Positions 1 through 7,118 of a stretch of 10,116 nt of DNA are shown in pieces (the first letter of the stretch is position 1; each line of letters starts with the position of its first letter). The notes under the pieces are model-generated. The model was given only the letters and a program-made list of their open reading frames with translations, ran no database searches and was not told where the DNA came from. The position numbers and the translations under genes were made by a program. Origin of the DNA: Nitrospinota bacterium (GTDB lineage Bacteria; JAUXIQ01). Location of the stretch: assembly GCA_030620925.1 (NCBI GenBank), contig JAUXIQ010000038.1, forward strand, positions 1-10,116. The letters run 5' to 3'.

Positions 1-249
1 ACCCATGGCGGCGATATCGCTCAGGTTGACTGCAAGAGCCTTATGGCCCAACTGCTCGGGGGTGATATAGGAGCGGATGAAATGGACGCCCTCCACCAGC
101 ACGTCTATGGTGGAGAGCAGTTGGTAGCCCGGCCTCACTTCGGTTACAGCGCAGTCGTCCCCGATCCCCTTGATGAGGGACTCCCCGGCCCCGCCCAGCG
201 AGGCCCGTATGTGCTCTATAAGCTCAAATTCTCCAGGCCGTTCCGACAT
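1..249 (-). CDS. thiL: Thiamine-monophosphate kinase, N-terminal part (cut by window edge)
   Basis: ThiL phosphorylates thiamine monophosphate to thiamine diphosphate with ATP, the last step of cofactor biosynthesis in the cytoplasm. Only residues 1-83 are present. Visible ThiL signatures are GIGDDCAV (28-35), whose aspartates belong to the Mg-nucleotide site, IDVLVEGVHF (48-57), and KALAVNLSDIAAMG (70-83), all in the order and spacing expected for the AIR-synthase-like N-terminal domain. The frame is open to base 1, so the gene continues leftward. The start is the ATG at 249-247. The ribosome site is poor: the best purine run, GGAAAGAG, lies well upstream of the start. The gene is codirectional with lon, 109 bases after the lon stop. 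Identification rests on the motifs and is fairly secure despite the truncation. A related family such as PurM or SelD is less likely because of the VEGVHF block. Confidence 0.88.
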   Translation of the reverse strand, partial: MSERPGEFELIEHIRASLGGAGESLIKGIGDDCAVTEVRPGYQLLSTIDVLVEGVHFIRSYITPEQLGHKALAVNLSDIAAMG

Positions 250-358
250 ATCTTGATCAACCGATCTCTTTCCGACTCTAGGAAATCTTCCGGGGAAGGA
301 AATCCAACGCCCTGCCAACGATGAGCACTGAATCTAACGCTGATCTTTAGATAAATCT

Positions 359-2806
359 TCAACTGAAAGACGCCCCCGCTTCACGGGTGGCGGCTGCGCC
401 GCGGCGGAGCTTTTTTGGGGCTCTGGTCGAGGGTTTCGGGCCGGGTTTGCGGACCAGGACGTGATCCAGGACTTCGTCCATCTCTTCCACCAGTATGATT
501 TCCATACCCTGCTTTATTTTTTTCGATACCTCGCCCAGGTCTTTCTTGTTCTGGGCGGGGAGGATGATATTCTTTATTCCGGCGCGCCTGGCCGCCAGCA
601 GTTTCTCCTTGAGGCCGTCCACGGGCAGGACCTTACCCCGAACGGTTATTTCGCCGGTCATGGCCACGTCTCTGCTCATGGGAATACCGGTCAGGGCGGA
701 GGCTATGGCCGACGCTATGGTGATGCCCGATGAGGGGCCGTCTTTGGGGACGGCGCCCGCCGGGACATGGACGTGGATATCCTTACGGGAGAAGAACTTG
801 CTCTCCAGGCCCAGCCTGTCGGTCCTGGAACGGACGTAGCTGAGTGCGGCATGGGCGGACTCTTTCATTACGTTGCCCAGTTGGCCGGTGAGCACCAGCT
901 CACCCTTGCCCCTCATGGGGGCCGCTTCCACGTACATGATGTCGCCTCCGGCGTAAGTCCAGGCCATACCAGTGCCCACTCCCACTTCGTCCTCTTCCTG
1001 CTCCGGCTCCGGTATATATTTGCGCACCCCCAGATAGTTGCCCAGGTTGCCGGCGGTTACCCGGTGGCACTTTTCCTCCCCTTCGACTATCCGCCTGGCC
1101 ACCTTCCGGCAGATGGTGGCCATCTCCCGCTCGACGTTTCTGAGACCCGCCTCCCGCGTATATTCCTCGATGGCTTTCATGACGGCTTTATCCGAAATAC
1201 GCAGTTGTTCATCGGTGATGCCATGTTCCTCCATCTTTTTGGGGAGGAGGAACTGCCTGGTTATCTTGAGCTTTTCGTCCGCAGTGTAGCCGGGCAGATC
1301 GATCACCTCCATGCGGTCTTTCAACGCCGAAGGGATGGGGTCTGTATGGTTGGCGGTGGTGATAAACATCACCCTGGACAAATCGAAAGGAACGCCCAGG
1401 TAATGGTCGGTGAAGGAGTGGTTCTGTTCGGGGTCCAACACCTCCAGCAGGGCGGCCGAGGGGTCTCCCCGGAAATCGGAGCCCAGTTTATCCACCTCGT
1501 CGAGCATGAAAACGGGGTTGCTCGAACCCGCCTGCCGCAAGCCCTGGATTATCCTCCCCGGCATGGCGCCCACATAAGTGCGCCGGTGTCCGCGTATCTC
1601 CGCCTCGTCGTGGATGCCGCCCAGGGACAGGTGCACGAACTTGCGGCCCATGGCCCTGGCGATGGATTTCCCCAGAGAGCTCTTCCCCACGCCCGGAGGC
1701 CCCACGAAACAGAGAACGGGCCCCTTCAGCTTGCTCTTCAATTTACGCACCCCCAGATACTCCAGGATGCGCTCTTTAACCATCTCCAGATCGTAATGGT
1801 CCTCATCCAACACTCTCTTGGCTTTTCGCAGGTTCAGGGTGTCTCGGGTGCGTTTCGACCAGGGCAATTCGGAGAACCATTCCAGGTAGGTGCGCACTAT
1901 GGCGGCTTCGGGAGATTCAGGGTGCATCCTTCCCAAGCGGCCAAGTTGCTTAAAGGCTTCATCCTTAACTGCCTGGGGCATGCCCGTCCGTTCCATTTTC
2001 TCCTTGAGAACGTTCACTTCTTCGGTCTTTTCATCCACCTCGCCCAGCTCTTTCTGAATGGCCCGAAGCTGCTCCCGAAGGAAATATTCCCGCTGGCTCT
2101 TGTTTATCTCTTCTTTGGCATCGGTCTGTATCTTGTGCTGCATGGTGGTCAATTCGGTCTCACGTTGGAGCAGCTCACCCGTCTTGACCAATCGCAATTC
2201 CGGCTCCAGTATCTCCAGTACCTCCTGGCTCTCTTCCTCCCCCAGCCCCATGTTGCCCATGATCAGGTCGGCCAGTTTTCCCGGGTCCTCCGTTTTCTCT
2301 GCGACTACCAGTATGTCGGGTGAGATGAGGCGTCCCATAGCCACCAATTTTTGCAGTTGCTCCCGCACGTTGCGAATGAGTGCTTCCATTTGAAGCGACT
2401 TTTCTACGGACGCCGGAGGGTCCGAAAAGCTCTCGACCTGCACCACGTAGAATGGTGACGTTTTAAGATACTCCTTCACGCGCACCCTCGATATCCCCTG
2501 AACGATCACCTTAACCCCTTCATCGGGGAGTTTGAGGCTGCGCAGCACGCGCACCAGACAGCCTACGGAATGGATACCCGCGGGTTTGGGTTTGTCCACT
2601 TCCGAATCCAGCTGAGACGAGACCACCAGTAACCCCCCGCCTGACACCGCTTCCTCCAGAGCCTTGATGGAACTCGACCTGCCCACAAAGAGGGGCAGCA
2701 CCATATGAGGGAAGACCACCAAATCCCTGACGGGAATCAGGGGAATACTCTCATCAAGGTCGTATAGGGGCAAAAGATCATCGGTATGCTTTGCGATATC
2801 GTTCAT
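359..2806 (-). CDS. lon: ATP-dependent Lon protease (LonA type)
   Basis: Lon is a soluble homohexameric AAA+ serine protease that degrades misfolded and regulatory proteins. At 815 residues it has the full LonA layout. The N-terminal substrate-binding domain covers about 20-215 and starts IPLIPVRDLVVFPHMVLPLF. A helical linker with YFLREQLRAIQKELGE lies near 241-256. The AAA+ domain has Walker A GPPGVGKS (369-376), Walker B with D436 and E437, and a TTAN sensor at 483-486. The C-terminal protease domain carries PKDGPSSGIT with catalytic Ser692 and the dyad lysine Lys735. The 43-residue spacing equals that of E. coli Ser679/Lys722. The usual GGLKEK is DGLKEK here, and the last 30 residues form a basic, probably disordered tail. 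The ATG at 2806 is preceded by GGGAGA with about 7 bases spacing. It follows galU by 110 bases, and no CIRCE-like heat-shock operator was seen. Confidence 0.98.
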   Translation of the reverse strand: MNDIAKHTDDLLPLYDLDESIPLIPVRDLVVFPHMVLPLFVGRSSSIKALEEAVSGGGLLVVSSQLDSEVDKPKPAGIHSVGCLVRVLRSLKLPDEGVKVIVQGISRVRVKEYLKTSPFYVVQVESFSDPPASVEKSLQMEALIRNVREQLQKLVAMGRLISPDILVVAEKTEDPGKLADLIMGNMGLGEEESQEVLEILEPELRLVKTGELLQRETELTTMQHKIQTDAKEEINKSQREYFLREQLRAIQKELGEVDEKTEEVNVLKEKMERTGMPQAVKDEAFKQLGRLGRMHPESPEAAIVRTYLEWFSELPWSKRTRDTLNLRKAKRVLDEDHYDLEMVKERILEYLGVRKLKSKLKGPVLCFVGPPGVGKSSLGKSIARAMGRKFVHLSLGGIHDEAEIRGHRRTYVGAMPGRIIQGLRQAGSSNPVFMLDEVDKLGSDFRGDPSAALLEVLDPEQNHSFTDHYLGVPFDLSRVMFITTANHTDPIPSALKDRMEVIDLPGYTADEKLKITRQFLLPKKMEEHGITDEQLRISDKAVMKAIEEYTREAGLRNVEREMATICRKVARRIVEGEEKCHRVTAGNLGNYLGVRKYIPEPEQEEDEVGVGTGMAWTYAGGDIMYVEAAPMRGKGELVLTGQLGNVMKESAHAALSYVRSRTDRLGLESKFFSRKDIHVHVPAGAVPKDGPSSGITIASAIASALTGIPMSRDVAMTGEITVRGKVLPVDGLKEKLLAARRAGIKNIILPAQNKKDLGEVSKKIKQGMEIILVEEMDEVLDHVLVRKPGPKPSTRAPKKLRRGAAATREAGASFS

Positions 2807-2899
2807 GTCTAATCTCCCGGTCTCGGAAACAGGCCCATGCTAAACAATACTGGTATCAATCCCAACAACTCAGGAATATCATTTTCTCCTTTATCACCT

Positions 2900-2928
2900 A
2901 ATTTAACCATTACACTTCATATGTTCAA
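2900..2928 (-). promoter_or_regulatory. lon: Candidate lon promoter overlapping the galU stop
   Basis: On the minus strand, TTGAAC (2928-2923) and TAAATT (2905-2900) are separated by 17 bases, each matching the sigma70 consensus at four of six positions. Transcription would begin near 2893, giving a lon leader of roughly 85 bases. The -35 box lies inside the last galU codons. This is a pattern match only, and cotranscription from galU is equally possible. Confidence 0.3.
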
Positions 2929-3783
2929 GGATTTAAGGTATCTCCTGAATTCTTCCCCAAGAGTTTCCTTTCGCAAGGCGTACTCTACGGTAGCCGTTAG
3001 AAATCCCAGCTTACTCCCCGCGTCGTACCGTTTACCCTTCAGCTCGCAGGCGTATATTTCCTGATGCTCCAATAGTTTTTGAAGCCCGTCGGTGAGCTGA
3101 ATCTCCCCTTTTGCTCCGGGTCTCATATCCTGGAGAATATTAAAGACCATGGGCGTCAGTATATACCTTCCGATTATTGCCAGATCGGAGGGGGCTTCTT
3201 CGGGGGACGGTTTTTCCACCAGGCCGGTCACCTTGCATATCCCCTCTCTCACCGGTTCATAACTTATCACCCCGTATCCGCTTATCTCCTCTTTGGGCAT
3301 TCTCTCCACACACAAAACCGAACATCCTAATTCCTGGTGGACGTTCATAAGCTGCTGCAAACAAGGCGTATCTGAATGAACCAGGTCGTCACCCAGCAGA
3401 ACGGCGAAATCCTCTTCTCCGATAGCGTCTCTGGCGCAGAGCACGGCATGCCCCAATCCTAAAGGTTCTTTCTGGCGGACGTAGAACACGGAAACCATCT
3501 CCGCTATTTCCCGCACCTCTTTCAGGGCCTCGCTGTCGCCTTTTTCTTTCAACAGCATCTCCAGCTCAACAGCTATGTCGAAATGGTCTTCAATGGCCCG
3601 TTTGCCGCGTCCGGTGACCATAATCACGTCCTGGATACCCGAATCCAGGGCCTCTTCTACGACGTACTGGATCATCGGTTTATCCACGATGGGCAACATC
3701 TCCTTGGGAGAGGCTTTGGTGGCGGGCAGAAACCTGGTTCCCAAACCGGCCACGGGAAAAACAGCCTTTCTCACCTTTGCCAT
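2917..3783 (-). CDS. galU: UTP--glucose-1-phosphate uridylyltransferase
   Basis: GalU makes UDP-glucose and pyrophosphate from UTP and glucose-1-phosphate, supplying glucosyl donors for cell-surface polysaccharides, glycolipids and galactose metabolism. The 288-residue protein has the usual bacterial GalU length. It shows the nucleotide-binding loop FPVAGLGTRFLPATKASPKE (9-28), PIVDKPMIQYVVEEA (31-45), GLGHAV (109-114), the metal-site GDD (131-133), VEKP (189-192), KGEIQLTDGL (225-234) and YDAGSKLGF (253-261), all hallmarks of the GalU branch rather than RmlA or GlmU. The ATG at 3783-3781 is preceded by AAGGAG with about 10 bases spacing. It is the first gene of the leftward set (galU, lon, thiL) and is transcribed away from anmK. 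No unusual residue was noticed. Confidence 0.97.
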   Translation of the reverse strand: MAKVRKAVFPVAGLGTRFLPATKASPKEMLPIVDKPMIQYVVEEALDSGIQDVIMVTGRGKRAIEDHFDIAVELEMLLKEKGDSEALKEVREIAEMVSVFYVRQKEPLGLGHAVLCARDAIGEEDFAVLLGDDLVHSDTPCLQQLMNVHQELGCSVLCVERMPKEEISGYGVISYEPVREGICKVTGLVEKPSPEEAPSDLAIIGRYILTPMVFNILQDMRPGAKGEIQLTDGLQKLLEHQEIYACELKGKRYDAGSKLGFLTATVEYALRKETLGEEFRRYLKSLNI

Positions 3784-3900
3784 TTCGGGAAATCTCCTTG
3801 AGGGGCAACCCCGCGGTCAGTCGAAAAAAACTCAGGCTTCCCCTCTTAACTATGCGGCGACAATTACTCAAAATCAGTTCAGTAATGTATCAGAGGCGGG

Positions 3901-3917
3901 AGCTTTAATCCAAAGCT
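3901..3917. promoter_or_regulatory. Inverted repeat AGCTTT-N5-AAAGCT, possible operator
   Basis: A perfect 6-base inverted repeat with a 5-base spacer lies 118 bases upstream of the galU start. It has no following T-run in either direction, so it is not a terminator. It overlaps a weak alternative leftward promoter (minus-strand TTGGAT 3913-3908, 18-base spacer, TACATT 3889-3884). Binding by a regulator is conjecture. Confidence 0.25.
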
Positions 3918-3955
3918 AATATATGCCTAAAACAACCGTTTCATCCTTCCCATAA

Positions 3956-3984
3956 ACACTATCATGCCGACTCAGGCTTGGCAA
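3956..3984 (-). promoter_or_regulatory. galU: Candidate galU promoter
   Basis: On the minus strand, TTGCCA (3984-3979, five of six consensus bases) is followed after 17 bases by TAGTGT (3961-3956, three of six), preceded by a TGA that would act as an extended -10. It would give a galU leader of about 165 bases. A second weak candidate lies nearer the gene at 3884-3913, and the two cannot be ranked by eye. Confidence 0.3.
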
Positions 3985-4110
3985 ATATAAATATGCTGAA
4001 CCCTGCCGGTAGAATCCCCCCCTCAACTGAACACCCCGGCCAAGACCGTCCCCTCCGAACCGCCGAAAAACCCTCTCAAATACCGGCCAGCTACACCACA
4101 ATCTGCTTCC

Positions 4111-4139
4111 TTGACACCCCTCCGTCCTTCTGCCATAAT
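4111..4139 (+). promoter_or_regulatory. Strong sigma70-type promoter of the anmK operon
   Basis: TTGACA (4111-4116) is a perfect -35 box. The spacer is 17 bases, and CATAAT (4134-4139) matches five of six -10 positions. A TG at 4131-4132, one base before the -10, makes it an extended -10. Expected transcription start is about 4146, giving a leader of roughly 60 bases before anmK. It is the best promoter match seen in the window and points toward the five-gene cluster. No operator was recognised around it. Confidence 0.75.
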
Positions 4140-4196
4140 CCTGCCCATGCAGACTCCGAAGGACGGCCTGTAAACCGTAAATCGAGCGGCCCGAAG

Positions 4197-4203
4197 AAAG
4201 AGG
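4197..4203 (+). promoter_or_regulatory. anmK: Ribosome binding site deciding the anmK start
   Basis: The purine run AAAGAGG ends 5 bases before the ATG at 4209. It supports that ATG over the upstream in-frame ATG at 3978, which lies before the promoter and would add 77 residues without family similarity. Confidence 0.65.
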
Positions 4204-4208
4204 AAACC

Positions 4209-5504
4209 ATGCCCTCCATCATCGCCATTGGGCTAATATCAGGCACTTCCATGGACGGAGTGGATGCCGCCCTGCTCAACATCAAAGGCCACGGATCGAG
4301 CACCGAAGCCACCCTGGAGCGGGCGTTCACTCTTCCCTATCCACCCCCGCTCAAAAAGCGGCTTCATGAAGCCTGCAGCCCCGCCACGGGGAGAGTCGAT
4401 GAAATCTGCCGGTTGAACTTCCTGGTGGGAGAACAGTTCGCCGCAGCCGCCCTGGGAGTAGCCGAGAGGTGCTCACGTTCCATCGAGGAGGTGAACCTGA
4501 TAGGCTCCCACGGACAGACCATCTACCACTCCCCTTCAACTTACACCTCCGGGGAAATACCAGAGCAGGACAGCGGGGCGGATACAACCGTTTCCGATCA
4601 TACGGCGCCCTCCGGACCATCCCCCGCGCCGGGTGAAGAAATAGTAAATTCCACCCTCCAGATAGGCGAACCGGCGGTGATTGCCAGCCGAACAGGGGTT
4701 ACCACGGTGGCCGATTTCCGGACGGCGGACATGGCCGAGGGAGGTACAGGAGCGCCCCTTTCACCATACGCCCATCTCCTGCTTTTCAAGCACCTCGACC
4801 GCCCCCTGGCTGTACAAAACGTAGGGGGGATAGGCAACCTCACAGTGATTCCCGCCAGGGGAGGCCCTTCGTCCGTGCTGGCTTTCGATACCGGGCCGGG
4901 CAACATGGTAATAGATGCCCTGGCGGAGGAGATCACCGACGGGAAACTGAGCTGCGACGAAGACGGCTCCCTCTCTTCCAGGGGAAGAGTAAACGAAAAG
5001 CTCCTCGAGTCACTCCTGGAGCACCCCTATTTTGAGCTGTCACCCCCCAAGGCCAGCGGAAGAGAGATGTTCGGAGCGGATTACGTCAGGGCTTTCGTTC
5101 AGAAGGGCCGCGAGCTGGGTGCCGCCGACAACGACCTGGTGGCCACCGCAGTGGCCCTCACCGCCCATTCCATAACCATGAGCTACCGGCGGCATGTCCT
5201 GCCCGAACACCCGGTGAAAGAACTGCTCCTGTGTGGAGGAGGGGCCAGGAATCCAACGCTGACAGCCATGCTCAGCGAGTTGCTGCACCCCATCCGCATC
5301 GGAGTAACCGACGACTACGGCGTGCCCGCCGACTATCTGGAGGCCATGACCTTCGCCCTCCTGGCCAACGAAACCCTGCGCGGCGTGCCCACCAATCTGC
5401 CGTCGGTGACGGGGGCCGGGAGGCCGGTAGTGCTGGGGAAGATAGTTCCCGGCAATAACTTTCGCTCGCTGGTTAAGGCGGGCCGTCTCATGCCCGGGGG
5501 TTGA
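4209..5504 (+). CDS. anmK: Anhydro-N-acetylmuramic acid kinase
   Basis: AnmK hydrolyses the 1,6-anhydro ring of anhydro-MurNAc and phosphorylates the sugar with ATP to MurNAc-6-phosphate, a cytoplasmic step of peptidoglycan recycling. From the ATG at 4209 the protein has 431 residues, longer than the usual 360-390. Motifs in order: GLISGTSMDGVDAALL (8-23), GSHGQTIYH (99-107), TLQIGEPAVIASRTGVTTV (149-167), DFRTADMAEGGTGAPL (169-184, region of the catalytic aspartate), NVGGIGNLTV (204-213), AFDTGPGNMVIDAL (225-238) and LLLCGGGARNP (339-349). Most of the extra length is a Ser/Thr/Pro/Gly/Asp-rich insertion at about 108-148, between HGQT and TLQIG, where E. coli AnmK has only about 11 residues. 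It heads the rightward operon, and the next start is 5 bases after its stop. No MurQ or NagZ partner is visible. Confidence 0.95.
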   Translation: MPSIIAIGLISGTSMDGVDAALLNIKGHGSSTEATLERAFTLPYPPPLKKRLHEACSPATGRVDEICRLNFLVGEQFAAAALGVAERCSRSIEEVNLIGSHGQTIYHSPSTYTSGEIPEQDSGADTTVSDHTAPSGPSPAPGEEIVNSTLQIGEPAVIASRTGVTTVADFRTADMAEGGTGAPLSPYAHLLLFKHLDRPLAVQNVGGIGNLTVIPARGGPSSVLAFDTGPGNMVIDALAEEITDGKLSCDEDGSLSSRGRVNEKLLESLLEHPYFELSPPKASGREMFGADYVRAFVQKGRELGAADNDLVATAVALTAHSITMSYRRHVLPEHPVKELLLCGGGARNPTLTAMLSELLHPIRIGVTDDYGVPADYLEAMTFALLANETLRGVPTNLPSVTGAGRPVVLGKIVPGNNFRSLVKAGRLMPGG

Positions 5505-5509
5505 TTTCC

Positions 5510-7093
5510 ATGGATATTCTCATCAAAAAAGGAACCATATACGACGGAAGCCTCAAAGAACCCTTCACCGGTGACCTGGCCATAACAGATGAAAAAATCG
5601 AGGCGGTAGGGGAAGACCTGGGGCAGGAGGCGGGAAAGATTATCGACGCCGAGGGGTTGATCGTCTGCCCCGGCTTCGTGGATATACACTCACACTCAGA
5701 CTATTACCTCCTGATCAACCCCCACGCGCACAGCAAGATCATGCAGGGGGTGACAACGGAGATAGGTGGAAACTGCGGTTTCTCCGCGGCGCCGGTGGCC
5801 GGGGAGATGCTCCAGGAGCGGATCAGGACGGTGGGGGTAGAGCTGGGGTTGGACCTGAAGCGGCAGAGCACCCAAGAATATTTTTCACGCCTGGAAAACC
5901 AGGGAATCTCGCTGAACTACGGGGCCTTCGCAGGCCATAACACCCTGCGGGGCACGGTAATGGGTTTTGCGGACAGGGAACCCACGGACAACGAGCTTCG
6001 GCTGATGAAGGAGGAGGCGGAGAAAGCGGTGAGAGAAGGGGCCCTGGGGTTGTCCACGGGGTTGATATACCCTCCCTCCTGCTTCGCCGACGTCGAAGAG
6101 CTCGTTGAGCTGTGCCGCGCAGTGTCCGGCAGTGGAGCCGTCTTCTCATGCCATATCCGCAGCGAAGGAGATGGGCTCATCGAAGCACTGAAGGAAGTCA
6201 TAACAGTGAGCGAGAAAACGGGCGTCCCCCTGCAGGTGTCGCACCTGAAGACTTCCGGCCGGGAAAACTGGCCGAAGCTGGATCAGGCATTTCAGGTTAT
6301 AGAAGAGGCCGCGGCCCGGGGCGTGAATATCACCTGCGACCGATACCCCTACACGGCGGGCAATACCGGACTTGCAGCCATCCTGCCCTACTGGGCGGTG
6401 GAAGGGAATACAGACGAACGGCTGGCGCGGCTCAGGGAGGGACCTCACAGGGAAAAGATCCTGCGGGAACTCAGCCAAGCCAACGCCTCTGAGAACCACT
6501 GGGAGCAGGTCATGATATCCCGGGTCTCCACGGAAGGCAACACGGAGTTGGAGGGTCTCACTTTAAGCGAGGCGGCCGCCCTGCGGGGACAGCCGCCGGA
6601 GCAACTGGTGGTGGACCTCTTCCTTCAGGAAGAGGGGAAGGTAGAAGTAATAATGTTCTCCATGTCCGAGGATAACCTGCGCCGCATTCTCGCCAAGCCC
6701 TACGTGATGATAGCCTCCGACGCCGGGGCCAGGACGCACACCGGCCCCCTCTCCCGGGGGAAGCCGCATCCCAGGAGCTTCGCCACCTTCGTTCGGGCGC
6801 TGGCCAGGTATGCCGGAGACGAGGGGGTCATGGACCTCAAGGAGGCCATCTGCAAATCCACCTCAATGCCTTGCGATAAGATGGGCATCACCGACAGGGG
6901 AAGGCTCGTTCCCGGATGTTGGGCGGACGTGGTGGTCTTCGATCCCGAAAGGCTCTCCGATACCGCCACCTTCAAAGACCCCGTCAAATATCCTCCGGGC
7001 ATCGAATACGTAATCGTAAACGGCAGCATAACAGTTGAAAAGGGCGAACATACAGAAGCCAGAGCGGGGAAGGTGCTCAGGAGGAGCGGCTGA
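5510..7093 (+). CDS. N-acyl-D-amino-acid deacylase (D-aminoacylase family amidohydrolase)
   Basis: Members hydrolyse N-acyl-D-amino acids, or related D-configured or cyclic amides, to free amino acids using a zinc site in an amidohydrolase TIM barrel. From ATG 5510 the protein has 527 residues. The N-terminal beta segment is MDILIKKGTIYDG. Next come PGFVDIHSHSD (54-64) with metal ligands H60 and H62, GGNCGFSAAP (86-95) with bridging C89, and H215 (SCHIRSEGD), H245 (QVSHLKTSG) and D404 (IASDAG). Spacings H62-C89 (27) and H215-H245 (30) equal those of Alcaligenes faecalis D-aminoacylase as I recall it. H245-D404 is about 43 residues longer, which is common in the larger members. The RTHTGPLSRGKPHPRSFATF block (408-427) is typical. 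ATG 5510 is preferred over TTG 5501, which sits directly on the G-run 5496-5500 that could serve as ribosome site. Family call is secure, but the substrate (N-acyl-D-Glu, D-Ala or other) is not readable. Confidence 0.9.
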   Translation: MDILIKKGTIYDGSLKEPFTGDLAITDEKIEAVGEDLGQEAGKIIDAEGLIVCPGFVDIHSHSDYYLLINPHAHSKIMQGVTTEIGGNCGFSAAPVAGEMLQERIRTVGVELGLDLKRQSTQEYFSRLENQGISLNYGAFAGHNTLRGTVMGFADREPTDNELRLMKEEAEKAVREGALGLSTGLIYPPSCFADVEELVELCRAVSGSGAVFSCHIRSEGDGLIEALKEVITVSEKTGVPLQVSHLKTSGRENWPKLDQAFQVIEEAAARGVNITCDRYPYTAGNTGLAAILPYWAVEGNTDERLARLREGPHREKILRELSQANASENHWEQVMISRVSTEGNTELEGLTLSEAAALRGQPPEQLVVDLFLQEEGKVEVIMFSMSEDNLRRILAKPYVMIASDAGARTHTGPLSRGKPHPRSFATFVRALARYAGDEGVMDLKEAICKSTSMPCDKMGITDRGRLVPGCWADVVVFDPERLSDTATFKDPVKYPPGIEYVIVNGSITVEKGEHTEARAGKVLRRSG

Positions 7094-7100
7094 AACGTCC

Positions 7101-7110
7101 GGGGAGAAGG
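7101..7110 (+). promoter_or_regulatory. Ribosome binding site deciding the peptidase C26 start
   Basis: GGGGAG/AGAAGG lies 8 bases before the ATG at 7119, whose protein begins TPIIGIT as in the family. The upstream in-frame ATG at 7035 falls inside the deacylase gene and would add 28 residues without similarity. Confidence 0.6.
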
Positions 7111-7118
7111 GTCCGAGC

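Larger units (their letters stand above)
3784..4208. other. Divergent intergenic region between galU and anmK
   Basis: This 425-base gap separates the leftward galU from the rightward anmK operon. An open frame extends upstream of the anmK start to 3978, but it lacks family similarity and contains the anmK promoter, so I treat it as noncoding. Contents supported here are the strong anmK promoter at 4111-4139, a weak leftward promoter candidate at 3956-3984, a 17-base inverted repeat at 3901-3917, and a small GGGG-CAA-CCCC hairpin at about 3803-3813 just upstream of the galU ribosome site. No RNA gene or riboswitch was recognised. Confidence 0.7.

Noticed and set aside
275-305. Terminator or operator between lon and thiL
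   Set aside because: Only a 5-base CTTCC/GGAAG stem with a 2-base loop and a short GGAAATC direct repeat are visible. There is no T-run, so the evidence is too weak to call.
43-324. 93-codon plus-strand frame at the left end
   Set aside because: It is antisense to the start of thiL, whose minus-strand protein carries clear family motifs.
767-2323. Long plus-strand open frame (518 codons) opposite lon
   Set aside because: It is the antisense shadow of lon codons. It has no recognisable domain, a His/Pro/Leu-rich composition, and lon itself is certain.
3978-4208. 77-codon N-terminal extension of anmK from the ATG at 3978
   Set aside because: It contains the strong promoter at 4111-4139, shows no AnmK similarity, and the ATG at 4209 has a ribosome site and the family-typical N-terminus.
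7035-7118. 28-codon extension of the C26 peptidase from the ATG at 7035
   Set aside because: It lies inside the 3' end of the deacylase gene, and ATG 7119 has a good ribosome site and matches the family start.
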